A stretch of DNA of 64,000 nucleotides. Origin: Synchiropus splendidus. Lineage: Eukaryota; Chordata; Actinopteri; Syngnathiformes; Callionymidae. How positions within the stretch are numbered: position 1 is the stretch's first letter; the number at the start of each line of letters is the position of its first letter. Under the pieces are notes generated by a model. That model was given only the letters and a program-made list of their open reading frames with translations, was not told where the DNA came from and made no database searches. Positions 35,548-47,049 of this stretch are shown in pieces. A program made the translations under genes and the position numbers. The stretch lies in NCBI RefSeq assembly GCF_027744825.2, contig NC_071349.1:4774001-4838000 (forward strand), in the 5' to 3' direction.

Positions 35548-38500
35548 TCAGTGGCCGTTGCCGGCCTCAGACAGGATACGACTGGGCTCAGTGAACTTGG
35601 CAGTGCTGATATAGAAGAGGGCGGGGCAGGGCACCAGCACCAGCAGGGGCAGGTCTTGGTCCAGTTTGTCCAGTCTGGATATGGAGATGATGCCATAAGC
35701 GTGCAGGAGCCAGTGGCTGAACAGAACCACCAGGCGCTTCTTCTTGACAAGCAGGTTCTTGAACGCCTGACGCAACAAGAGAAAAGTCAACAGGAAGAAC
35801 ACACCAGGAAACCACAACACAGCGTGTTTTCTATGTACCCTGTTAAGTGTTAATGAAATCGCATTACTGCTGACTAACTACACAAACTTTATTATTACTT
35901 GCATTTACCAGGTGGAACTTTTTAAGGCCAAAACTGCACAAAATCAAGAATCACACTGACGGCGAATGATCTCAAAATGAATCATCTCCGGCTACTTGGA
36001 TACACCCCTCCACCCTGACTACCAGAGGTGGCCGTGTTCTAAAGCTGACTGATGACCCAAGTCACAGGAACGAGCACTCAGGAAATCTGATACATTCGCC
36101 AAAATAATGTCATGAACTGGTTGTTTGTTGGTGTTTTTGGCACTTTTAAAAAGTCATATTTACTTTATTTAGTTTGTCTCGATTTCAGTATGTGCGCATT
36201 TATATATTTGAGTGTGATATGTTCATCTATTTTTTAAATAAAAAGTATCTGTTTAATGTGTTTAACAAATAAATAATTGTTAAAAAAAAAAAAAATCAGA
36301 GTTGTACTAATTCAAAAAAGGGGAAAAAAGTCATCACATTTCAACGAAGTGGTGAAGGAACTGTACTCTTATTTCCCCCCTTGTTTTCCCTTTATGGGAA
36401 GAATAAAGGCAGTCTAATCTGATCTAATAATACTGTAAGCATCTAGCCATATATTTGTATGATCTCTACAATATTGCAGTGAAGAGAACAGCCTCTGCAA
36501 ACCCACCTGGATCTCAGAGGCAGACATGTAGACCGCCAGAGTAACCAGCGACAGGACCAGGATGATGTAAGGAAAGGCGTAATCTGAAAGAATATAACAT
36601 ACATATCAACATAGCAATTCTTGAATTCCATTTTGTACTGTATTTATTTATATTCTTTCCTCTGATTATCTATTGGTGAATTCAAATCATGCTTCTGAAA
36701 TGGCAGAACTATTTGTTCCACATGCAGGTATTTCCGATGATGTTCATTTTTTGGTTGTACAACAGTTCAGTCATGCGTACAACGAAGAACACTGCAGTCC
36801 AATTTGCCCACGTTGAACTTGAGTGTCATATTTTTCTTTTAATATGTCATTTAAAAACCTGTGGAATGTATTGTGATAGTTGGCTTAACAGGTGCGCCCA
36901 AACTATAAAGAAACAGTGAAGAGATACAGTAGGAGTATCCAACAGATTTGTACAAACTGTGGGTTTTCTTTTTTTTTTTTACTATAATATATTTTTTAAT
37001 ACAACAATGACGATGGCTGGGCATCATCATTATGACAGGTCTGTGCACTCCACTGCAGCCTCGACTTCCATTCACAGTGTATTTTCTCCCACCCCTTCAA
37101 TCACAGACATTTCACAGTTTTCCCCGCTACACCTGTGTGACCAGGCCTCCACCATGGCCCTGAAAAGGCAAAGCACCTGTATGTGTTGCTTGCAGACTGT
37201 CATGGCAAGGTGACTCACTGTATAGCGCAAACAAAACTGCTCTGTAAGTCTCTGTTTTGCTCTAATTATAAAGTGTCCCTTGTCTCTGCGACTGGAATGG
37301 TTTTCTATGTACTATGTACAAAATGTCACAGAGATTGAAGTTACAGGTGTTTGCCATCTAGTGGAGAGCAGTAACTACATCTGGCTTCATGCAGCGTGGC
37401 TTGTTTAAACCTAAAGGATTAAGAGAGCAGCTACTCGACCGTCGCAACAAACTATTAGGTATTTCAGGCTGTTGGCGCTTCACAGGGTTGCCGTAATTAC
37501 AAGCAGTTATGGAGGCAGAGTCCCAGAAACTAAAAAATACTGATTTTAAAATAGACATGTTTACTGGCGAGTGCAACATGCAACATTGGCTGGTCGAGAT
37601 GGATCCTGCAGGAGGTGGTTGAATAGCCACAATGCCAAGACTACCATAGCATAAGAGGGATGTGCCACAACGTGAACCAGAATTTGGGGTTCCTGAAAGT
37701 CTCTGACTAACCATGGCTCAAAATTACATCATAAAAGGAGGAACTGTGTCAACCTCAGCAAAACCATCTTCAAGTATGACAAGCCACTTCATGCAGCAAG
37801 GAATACAACAACGACATTGGCTGCAAAACTTATTGAATCTGAAATAACATTTATGAAAATCAGAGAAATAACACCTCTATAATAGTTTTGTGAATAATTC
37901 AATTTATATTTCATGTGAAATCACACAAAAAATTGTCTCAAGCCCACACACATAGTAGAGGATTCACTTACAGAGAAGTCCTCCTCCCACTGCCTGGAGG
38001 ACAGTCAGTATGGGGAAGAAGTAGAGCGCAGCATAAATGCTCTTGAAGCGGTCTGACTTCCCCAGGCCACAGGCAACCTTCTTGACCAGCAGTGGGCGCA
38101 GCAACATCATCAACACCAAGCAGAGAGCATAATAGATGAGGACGATTGTATAGCTGCGGAAAGGTAGCACATTTGTAAGTCTCAGCAAGATGAATGGAGG
38201 AATGTAAATATTAATCATAGAGGTGCAAAGATTAATCTAGTAGATCAATGTATCGATTAATAATATAATATGTCTGAGACAGTGGTATCACCACATCACA
38301 ACGTCGATCCAACAGCAAGCAAAGCAGCTGCTGATGGTGGGTTGAAGCAGCCAAGCACGAAATGATCGAGTCATCATTGTGGGCCAGTGTTTGGACACGT
38401 TTTGGCTTTTGCAAGAATGGAGGTGTTCTAAATAGATTTTTTGCAGTTTGTTGGATTTGTAAAGGTGAAGTAAAATTGAACGTCAACAGGACAAATCTCA

Positions 38501-41316
38501 CCAAATGACCGTCATGGCATCTCTCGCCACGTTAGTGCCGTTATATATGAGTGCACTGTTGTTTGTTCATTTAACCTGAAGAAATGTTTTGATATGCATC
38601 TTTACCTTGGAATAAAAGTGAAAGTGAAGTAAGTTTTTGAATGTATAAATATTAGAGTATTACTATGTTAATTTATTAAGTTATTTATTTTTATTTGAAG
38701 GCATTTAACTACTTGAGAGATATTTAAAAACAAAATACCTTCTCAGAACTTACATATGTGAGTTTATCATTCTTACTTACAGCGGGTAGACAGCCTCCTG
38801 CGTGCAGTGCAAAGTATTGACGTAGTCCGGGCTGGGATTGTATAACATTGTGTACCAATCCGACAACATTTGGACCCGACAGGAACGGATTGTCAGGAAC
38901 CCCACTGGATCCGTCATCAAAAGCGTAACTACTGCAGCCAGGCTGCTTTCCAACAGAGCAGTCATGTGTTGCAGAAGTGCGCTGGAACTGAGGCGAGCAT
39001 GCATGGACAAACAAGAGGACACAAATGAACTATTAAATATGATGCTGAATACAAGTGGCCAATATTGTTGACAGACCACATCACATATTTAATCTTCATT
39101 GTCTGCCTCCACTATGTCCCTCAGGGGGAAAAAATGTCCCTATTCAACAACTGCATTTCCAGACTATTGCGTGCACCGAAATATCAACTGCACCCACGAA
39201 ATTTAAGAAGGAAATCTTAAAAAGATAGAAAGAATGAAAGAGATCTTTTCGTTTTTAAGTCACACCATTCCATAAGCCGCGTGTGCACTGTTGCTGTCTG
39301 TGCCACAGAAAATGCTATCTAGTTCTAGTTTTGAAAACAGGGTCAAGCATGAAGACTGACTCATGAAACAATCTCAGCAATGTTCTGAACTTGAATCATG
39401 AACTCCTCACATCTTATTTACATTTGAAGTGTTCATAATATGCTGTTTTCACCCTCCAGTAGAGTGTCTCTGATGGCAGAGCTGCGGACACAAGGGCGAT
39501 AACAATGCAATTTAAGCGTTTTAAAGCCAAATAAAACGCCTGTAATGTCATTGTTTTGATGTGACAAGGCTGAATATTTTTGCCAGCATGACTGTACCAC
39601 TGTAAAAACTAGGGATGCTCCGAGAGACAGGGAGAGCACTCAGTGGAAGCAGCCGTCTTCAACCTCTTTTATGAAGGTTCCCACTCTGGACGTTTTCCTT
39701 TTTTTTTTTCATGTGGCCAAAGAACGCTGCATCTGACACACACAAAACAGTAGCGGATTTGCTTGAGTCCGTCTTAAAACGACACCCAAGAAAGGCTGGT
39801 CATCTGGTTCAGTAAAATTAATGATTGTTTGGTGTGCAATATGGTTAGTGTTCCGAATGTCAGACCGATGAGTGTCTGCGAGTGACTGCCGGTTCCTGCA
39901 GTTTCACCTTCATGAGAACAGAAAACTGTCTGTGCTCCATCAAATGTTTTAAATATGGTATTTAATTCATGGCATTGACGCCTGTTAACATGCATGTGCT
40001 GCAAGATGCTAATTTATATGACAGACTGTCACATGTAATAGGATTTTGTGATCAGCCAATTCGTTGTATAAGCCGCAGGAAAAAAGTAGCGGCTTATCGT
40101 CCGGAAAATACGGTATTATTAAAAATACAAGACACACAATCTGGCACCAACTTTCCCCCTTGTAAGGCCAATAAAGTCTTATACAAAGTGGTCATTTGTG
40201 TAAGTCAGTCATACCTCTTCTTTCCAGAGTACCACTCGATGAAGAACCAGTGAAGCACCAGTGGCAACATGGCCATAAAACCCAGGTACAGCCAGTCGTA
40301 AAGCTCAGGAGACTCGCTGCAGCGTTCACACACCTTTTGGATGTTGGCCCGCTCACCACGAGGACACACCTAGTGGGACAGAGACAAATGTCTGACAGCT
40401 GCAATGACTGTTAACAGAAGAAGTCAGAAAATAAGCATGTCATTAATGGTTCTTCAAAACAGTAGTTTATCTAAAAAAAAATAAAATAAAAAAGACCACA
40501 AGATGTTATATTGTTTGCAGTTGTATCACCCATGAATACTCACACCACACTCTCCCTCCAATGAACCGTTGACCATCATCCTGCCACAATAGAGGCCTGG
40601 GCATGTTGAGCTCATGGCCACAGCTGTGAGACAAATGCAGAAGAGGTAACTTCCAACAACACACATTGTATTCGTTTTCACTGTATTTATTTATTTGTTA
40701 TGTTTTTGCTCATTATTGCACGTAATTCCAAAGCACTTTCCTACTTGGTGGGATCCTCACTGACCTTGACAATGAAGCCAATTCTGATTTTGGTTCTGTT
40801 TACTGAGACAGTTTACAAAGCTATCTACGCCGATATTTGATTAATAATTGCCTTCTTTATTAATAATAGTGATTGATCCGTTCTCTGAGAGAAGAACATT
40901 ATAAAACATGATGTTGAGCCCTGAGTGATATTATGAATTAATGAATGTTTTACTTTCTTTTATTCCGTTGACACTTGCTTGAACGAAGACGATAAAATAA
41001 TGACAAAATTACATGATAATACAATGATAAAAGTAGAAGACGCTACACAGCTGCTTTGAAACACATAGTTAAAACGGGCAGCTCCGTTCAAGCTTGATTT
41101 CAGACCCCAGTTCAAGGTACCGTGCCTAAAACCCAAGCCCTCAACTCCCGTCCTGTAAGGGCCGAACTGGTGCAGATTTTGGTTCCGACTGATCAAGCAC
41201 TCATACTACGTATCGACAATTGGTTGGAACAAAAACCTGCTCCAGTCCAGCCCATTGAGAACCTAAGTCAACATCCCTAGTCTAAAATGATTGACATCAG
41301 CTACATACGTACCCAT
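35548..41316 (-). CDS. jkamp: JNK1/MAPK8-associated membrane protein, complete, seven exons
   Basis: Multi-pass ER membrane protein that in mammals binds JNK1 and links proteasomes to ER-associated degradation. Exons in transcript order: 41316-41313 (ATG G only), 40623-40544, 40369-40215, 38987-38781, 38153-37972, 36583-36507, 35766-35548. All GT-AG with matching phases; 924 nt, 307 residues, against 311 in human. Seen: a Cys-rich N-terminal luminal module (CPGLYCGR, GECGVCPRGER, CERC), then ELYDWLYLGFMAMLPLVLHW, SCRVQMLSDWYTMLYNPSPD, RPLLVKKVACGLGKSDRFKS, and the C-terminus KKKRLVVLFSHWLLHAYGI through KFTEPSRILSEAGNGH. Several hydrophobic segments fit the six or seven expected. The 4-nt first coding exon is assigned from the ATGG|GTACGT junction and from phase, and is the least certain part. 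Confidence 0.93.
36365..36425 (+). mobile_element. LINE 3' tail in jkamp intron 6
   Basis: 'gggaagaataaaggcagtct' with AATCT-type end repeats repeats the tail at 28355-28385 almost base for base. It is only a terminal scrap. Confidence 0.5.
39600..40115 (+). mobile_element. hAT-family non-autonomous copy in jkamp intron 3
   Basis: Starts 'ctagggatgctccgagag' and shares blocks with the copy at 44807-45558: 'ttcccactctggacgttttt', 'gccggttcctgcagt', 'agaaaactgtctgtgctcca' and 'atgtgctgcaagatgct'. It ends near a second common fish repeat motif (gcggcttatcgtccggaaaa at 40090-40109). Ends are approximate. Confidence 0.5.
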
Positions 41317-41644
41317 TGTATCCGTTAACAAACGACAAAAAAGATGCTGTTTGGGATTTTAAGTATATACCGGAAAAATATTGCGAAGACACGGAAGTAC
41401 TTCTTCTTCTTCGCTTGATATGATGGAACGCAGACATTGTCCATTGCCCTCTAGTGGTAAACTAATGGCATACTGTCGGTTTCAACGTGGACGCCCTAAA
41501 TTTGCATTTACATTTATTTTCCATCATTAGTATCATGATCAACTATGCCTGACTGACTTCTGCCTCAGTCAGATGGAATAAGAATGGAGGTTTGTCGACC
41601 CTGTTACTGTAGGGCAGTCAGCTTTTAAAAGTGAAGACGTTGTT

Positions 41645-41910
41645 GGTGTGCCTTAGGCTCCTGTCCCTGCTAGTCCTGTTACATTCGCTCAAGGTCTGGC
41701 TGTTGAGAGGTCGAGAATGGGTGGACTGGATTGGGTTTGACGGAATAGTTACTAGGGATGATCCGATCAGGGCTTTTGCTGCCTATCACCGATACCGATC
41801 ACATGGCTTGACAATGAATTTGTAATAAAAATGATGAGACCTTCTGTGTACATGTGAAAACATGAACCATGAAATGATTTTAAATCAGACACATAATATA
41901 CCTCTCCAAG
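41645..41910 (+). mobile_element. Partial copy of the DIRS/hAT junction
   Basis: 'ttacattcgctcaaggtctg' then 'gctgttgagaggtcgagaat', then 'tagttactagggatgatccg' and 'gcctatcaccgataccgatc', run parallel to 44715-45000 through both the DIRS-derived flank and the hAT left end. Because the junction is shared, this copy derives from the same composite. It lies about 330 bp upstream of the jkamp start. Confidence 0.65.
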
Positions 41911-41919
41911 AAGGCAAAA

Positions 41920-42780
41920 AAATAAGTTTGCAGAATGCAACTATTCTGTCAAATGGACAACTGAAAAACATTTAATTTGACATGAAATGTTGCAGTTCTT
42001 CATCATTTACATTCTTTAAACATTCTTTTATTATGATGCTTATCCACTGTACTGGTTCCACCAGTGTAGAACCTCACCACGTGTTGAGGAATGTTGTATA
42101 TATTGTTTTGACTACACTAAACATGTTGACAATTAGTGATGACAACAAAATAAGCCATGAAAGTCCAGTAACTGCATTTGTAAAATTGTCTTTATGCTTC
42201 AGTTAAAACAATGAGCTTTCTACATGCTTATTAACTAGTTTTACAAAAGGTTATTTTTCTCTTCCTTGAGTTCTATGTTTAAGTAATTTATGTCTATTTA
42301 TTTGTTTTGCTGCTGTTCAATACTTCATCATATTTTTCAAAATAAACAGGCGATGGAAAAGATGGTATTGTTTATTTTTGTGGAAGGATGACGTGGTTGG
42401 TGTGACTGAATGTACATCTTTGTGCAGTAGAGCAACAATGTTTGATGAGAACGTTGTTATGGGTGTATTGCCCAAGTGGGTCACAAATAAATAATGTCAC
42501 CGTATTTTGAGTTAGATCAATGGTTTCCGGACATCGCTGCCTTTCAGGCATATAGCAATGGTATGCCAAATATGTGTTTATCTGATAAGATAAACAAGAT
42601 TACTCTACAACAAGCTTGTTAAGAACATACAGACGGAGGGGGAAAGGTGTTGAATGGCCCTTTTATAATCTTATTGTTAAAATTAAGTGTAAAATGCGAA
42701 TAGTAGTAGTAGTAAGTGTTGATGCAATTTTACGACGCTCCATCTGCAACCGTTTATTAACGATTAATAACATGGTACGT
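41920..42780. other. Intergenic upstream of jkamp, nothing recognised
   Basis: AT-rich sequence with short frames. No gene or defined repeat boundary was recognised. Confidence 0.5.
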
Positions 42781-42819
42781 CGACTTAAAATTCATGCAAC
42801 TGTAAAAAAAAAAAAAATC

Positions 42820-43218
42820 TATCTGGGTGCCATAGCAACTGCACAGACGTCACGCGAAGCTGTGAGCGCGTTCTTAAACAGAAAGGCGTGACACATATCT
42901 GCATCCATAGAGACAACACGAGACACCACGGTGACCGCGGAAAAGAGGGCACGTTTAGTTTTACTGAAATAATATGAATCCCTCTCTGGATGGAACCAGC
43001 GTGGCAGTGGAAACTGCTGAAAGAGTAGAGGACATGGGCTAGACCTCTCGCATTCCAGGGGTCTGAACCTCAGCGTGGAGGCTCAAACGAATGCCTCATT
43101 ATACCGGGATTGCCGTGTGTTTGTGCTGTCAGCATCCCGAGAAGGCGTGTTCCGCTCGGCTGTGTCGCATCTGGACCATCGCGGGGACACGGAGCATGAA
43201 CGGAGAACGGGCAACAGG
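42820..43218 (+). promoter_or_regulatory. GC-richer promoter-like block ending in a splice donor
   Basis: Within otherwise AT-rich DNA, 42820-43218 carries many CpGs. It has an X-box-like site (GTGCCATAGCAAC), a CRE-like AGACGTCACGCG just beyond it, and ends at a strong donor (AACAGG|GTAAGT) at 43218. A short frame from 42974 (MNPSLDGTSVAVETAERVED then MG stop) and a second frame from 43075 run through it, neither identified. It could be a 5' exon of gpr135, a remnant first exon of a neighbour missing from this block, or fortuitous. Confidence 0.3.
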
Positions 43219-43259
43219 GTAAGTTATTTAACCCATCATGTACGAAAAAGTGGGTGATA

Positions 43260-44480
43260 CATTACTTGTTTGAAAATGCTGTCTGTTTTCCGAGATTCAC
43301 TGTTGGATTGGCGCTGACTAGTGCCACAAGCATACGCTTACTGTCATGAACATTACAGGTGGCAGAAAGAGTGCGACATTGTTCACGTGCGTAACGTGGA
43401 AGGGGTTCTAGCTTCCCGTTATGGTTTGGTTTCCCTGAGCACGCCGATTCAGACAGAAAGTTAAAGTCACTATAATGGGAAAACATGATTGGAACAGCTC
43501 CACTGAACTACCTACCACATGCGCGACTTGCGAACCGCCAGGTAACATCGTCAGGTATTTCCAGACCAACGACTGCCTGCAGAATATACAGGCGATGCTG
43601 TGTTCAACAGTCACACTGACCTACTTCACTGTCCCTCAAACTTCAAACATACCTCCTGCCTCCATCACCTTCACTGAGGCTCCATAATTAGACAGACTGT
43701 TAAAGGAGCCCTAATTTGCTATGAGTCATTTTGAATAGAAAAAAAAAATGTTTACATCCTTTTCCATAGAGATAAAAATAATACATAAAAACAGCAAATA
43801 TGGAACCATGGGATTTTCACACTGCAAAAATAACTTCACTGACAGACGTGTCTTTCTGGCTGCGAGGGAGAGGAACCTGGACATTTTCGTTACGTCACAT
43901 TTCCATTTCTAGCTGAATGGGTGTAACATGAAATATAATGTACATTCTGCGGTTGTCAATATTAATGTGTTAAAAAATGTAAACACGTTGATAACATATT
44001 GGTTGTGTTTGACCATACTGTATGCGTCTCAGCGTGCGAGTTATGAATGATCCTGTGTCCAGCCCGTAATATGGGGACCAGGAATCCGAGTGGTTGTGAC
44101 ATGACCGGAGATGAAAAGTGAGATGGTCTCTTGATCGTCAGGTGTAGTTTTAAAGTCATTCCAGATGCTTCTTTCGAGGCTGAAGTTATTTGTAGTAACT
44201 GTCGAACTGTGAACTGTGCTGTCCACAGAGTATGCCAAGTCCCGTGGAGTATTTCATCTGAAATCTGGACTCGCTATCGCTATGAACGAACACAGCATAT
44301 GACAAGGAAATATGATGGGTTCTATCCTTTACTGACTGCGAGAAATAGTGTCAGTCCAAAACACAGCCACTTGTCTCATCCTGATACTACTACAAACAAG
44401 TTATAAAACTGTCCAGTAAGAGGGTGTTTGTCCTCTCTCTCCTATCATGGTTTCTCAATTCGCCTCAATTTTTATAAAAT
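43260..44480. other. Intergenic, nothing recognised
   Basis: Short frames on both strands, none similar to a known protein. No repeats with clear ends. Confidence 0.45.
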
Positions 44481-44798
44481 ATTAATGTTTGTACTGTGAC
44501 GAGAAATACAGGAAGAATGGGTGGGAGGGAAGATGGGAGTGCCAGAGGGACTGCGATACGTTTTCTCTCCGCTATGTCTGATGATGCCGCTGCTGCAGCG
44601 GATAAGAGATCAGGATCTGGAAGTGATTGTGGTGGCTTTGGAAAGTCCGGATACCAGGTGCTTTTCGTATCTGGTCAGCAACGTGGCCGGTGCCACATGT
44701 GCCTTGGGCTAGTCCAGGCCAGTCCTGGTACATTCGCTCAAGGTCTGGCTGTTGAGAGGTCGACAATAGGTGGATTGTATTGGGCTTGACCGAATCTG

Positions 44799-45566
44799 TA
44801 GTCACTGGGGATGCTCCTATCAGGGTTTTTGCTGCCTATCACCGATACCGATACTGATCTGCCAGAGTGCCGATCACCAGCGATCACTGATACCGATCAC
44901 ATGGATTGACAATGAATTTGTAATAAAAATGATGAGACCTTCGGTGTACATGATGTGAAAACATGAACCATTAAATCATTTTTATTCAGACACATTTTAA
45001 TATAGCTCGCTTGCAGAATGCAGCAACCATTCTAGTATATATTCTGTCATAAGAACAACTGAAAAACATAAAATTTTAAGTGAGACGTTTCAGTTCAGGT
45101 CCGTGAAATATTTACATACTGGCTGCTTGTAGTGGGACTCCGAGACCGATGGCACTACATTTATCAAAGTTTCCACTCTGGATGTTTTTAAAAGTTTCAG
45201 ATTCAGGTGGCAGATGAATGCTGCACCTGACTCCAAAACTGCGATGGATCAAGTCTTTTCCATCTCCACATAAACATCGCCTGCTGCGCTAAGAGCCTGC
45301 TGTCAGGAACCAGCGGTCTCACTTTCATTAGCCCAGAAAACTCTGTGCTCTGTCATGTGCTGGAGCTTTAAATGGCATATTTAATGTTAGCACGCTTTCC
45401 TGCACAACATTTTCTTGTTCATGTGCTGCACAAGAAAATGGCTAGTAATGATTAGTTGTTGTGATCGGCAGTGACAGGTGGTGATCGGCATTCACCGGTC
45501 ACACTGAAATTGGCCGATCACGATCGGACCGACGTGACCGATTGATCTCCATCCATAGTAGTAACT
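44799..45566. mobile_element. hAT non-autonomous element nested in the DIRS element, with target-site duplications
   Basis: A 752-bp insert (44807-45558) is flanked by TAGTCACT (44799-44806) and TAGTAACT (45559-45566), an 8-bp duplication with one mismatch, as expected of hAT transposases. The left end is GGGGATGCTCCTATCAGGG. The right end read on the other strand is CTATGGATGGAGATCAATCG. Internal 'gatcggcagtgacagg' style subrepeats are typical of the family. No open transposase frame. Confidence 0.75.
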
Positions 45567-46230
45567 ACGATTCAAAGTACGAGAGGACCTTTCGATTAAC
45601 GGAGCTGATGCCACCAGTTTGCTGGTCTTTGAAAATTGGTGCAGGGAGAAAGGTTTGACTTCTACGTCATGCTGGCCAGATCTTTTGCAAGAACTAGTGG
45701 ACAAGGGTTGTGTTGCTTTGACACTTGGAGTTTTTGCAGCATCTATTATCGCTGGCCATGACGGCTTTGTTAGATTGTCAGCTAGGAGCCATCCGATGGT
45801 CAAGTGGTTCCTGCATGGTGCTCACAGAATCGGACCGGTCACGTGTGCTGTTGTTCCTAGCTGGAGTCTGCAAACTCTCTTGTAAGGGTTATGTACAGCA
45901 TCTTTAGAACCCTTACAAACTGCTCAACTTGATGTTGTGTTTCTCAAGACGGTGCTCTTATTAGCCTTGGTGTCTGCTAAGACAGTGGGGGACCTTCTTC
46001 ACTTTCGACAAACGCTTCATGTTTTTGTTTTGGTTGGAGAGGGATTCAGTTACACTTCGTCTGAATACAGCTTTCATTCTCAAGGTGATCACATCAACTT
46101 TTAGATCGCAAGTTGTATTCTTGAGAGGCTTCTCTCCGCCACCGCATGAGGTTGAAGACGTGGTCTGTTTACATTTGCTCTGCCTGGGGAGGGCGCTGGA
46201 ATTGTACGTTGATAGCTGGAGAACCAATTG
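45567..46230 (+). pseudogene. DIRS-type tyrosine recombinase remnant
   Basis: Reads VFENWCREKGLTSTSCWPDL then LQELVDKG, SARSHPMVKWFLHGAHRIGP, VVPSWSLQTLL, and after a frameshift LKTVLLLALVSAKTVGDLLH. These follow the DIRS recombinase pattern (VFxxWCxxxGLDP...HPLVxRFLxGxxRxRP...VPSWDLxxVL...LKTAFLLALxSxKRVGDL). The usual catalytic Arg of KRVGDL reads Thr here and the C-terminal catalytic block is lost, so it is inactive. Confidence 0.65.
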
Positions 46231-46959
46231 TAAGGAGCCCCAGTGGGTTGGCGGCTCATTCGATTAGTGTCATTGATTGGTGTTATTTGATCTGGTCCTT
46301 CGGGTGAGGGCCATGCTGGGCCTTATGGAACCAGAATCCCTATGGGCCTTGCCTAGCGACCTGTTAGAAGGCAAGGCACGTATGACAAAGAAATAGTAGT
46401 TACCTGAACGTAACTTCAGTTCAATGAATATGTGCGGAGCCCTCTCCCCGTTTGCCCAGCAGGCCCTGTTTGTCCTGAGTTTCCAAAAAGGAGATGAGCG
46501 GTGTGTAACAGAGGAATTTATAGGGAGGAGTGGATCCTACCTGCGGAGAGTCAATTAAACAAGGCAGAGCCTCGGAGTAGATAAACCAATAGCAAAGCCC
46601 GTTAGAGACGTGAAACACGGACTTTGTATACATGTCTTATACCTCAGTCATTGCCTGCATTTTTGTATAAATACTTAAGGATCGTTTTGTTTTGAAAAAA
46701 AATAAACATATTTGTCACTTTCTCATTGAGAGAGATATTCGTTTCAGGCTTTGATTATTTTTGTGTGTGTGGTTTTAGGTCCAATGTGTTAATATATTAT
46801 TTTGACGTGCTGTATTAACTCTACATTCACAAAGCTGAGATTGTGCTGAAAAAATGACCCCATACATGCCCAGGAAACATTTTTGAAGCTCACATATAAC
46901 AACCTCAAAATTGCCTGTGTAATTTTGTGTAACCTGCAAAGTCACTCTCAGTCTAACGT

Positions 46960-47045
46960 AGTTACTTTTACATGAAAGTAACTACTTTTAAGGGAGTAAT
47001 CAGTAATCAGATTACAATTTCAAAAGTCACTGTGGCAACACTGTA
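46960..47045. repeat. Common fish interspersed repeat end
   Basis: 'gtaatcagtaatcagattac' followed by 'gtcactgtggcaacactgta' resembles a widespread MITE-like terminus. The other end was not found. Confidence 0.35.
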
Positions 47046-47049
47046 ACAC

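Larger units (their letters stand above)
44480..46650 (+). mobile_element. DIRS-like tyrosine-recombinase retroelement, decayed, split by a hAT insertion
   Basis: Three parts. At 44555-44790 is an RT/RNase H-end-like stretch (YVFSPLCLMMPLLQRIRDQD, LEVIVVALESPDTRCFSYLV, then AQGLAV). At 44807-45558 is an inserted hAT copy with a target duplication. At 45567-46230 is a tyrosine recombinase remnant (TIQSTRE... LLVFENWCREKGL). The block at 46240-46650 ('tagtagttacctgaacgtaa' and 'gtgcggagccctctccccg') looks like the terminal region. Stops and frameshifts throughout. Confidence 0.7.

Noticed and set aside
35551..35853. 100-codon plus-strand frame rich in Gln and Glu
   Set aside because: Antisense of the last jkamp exon, whose minus-strand reading is strongly conserved.
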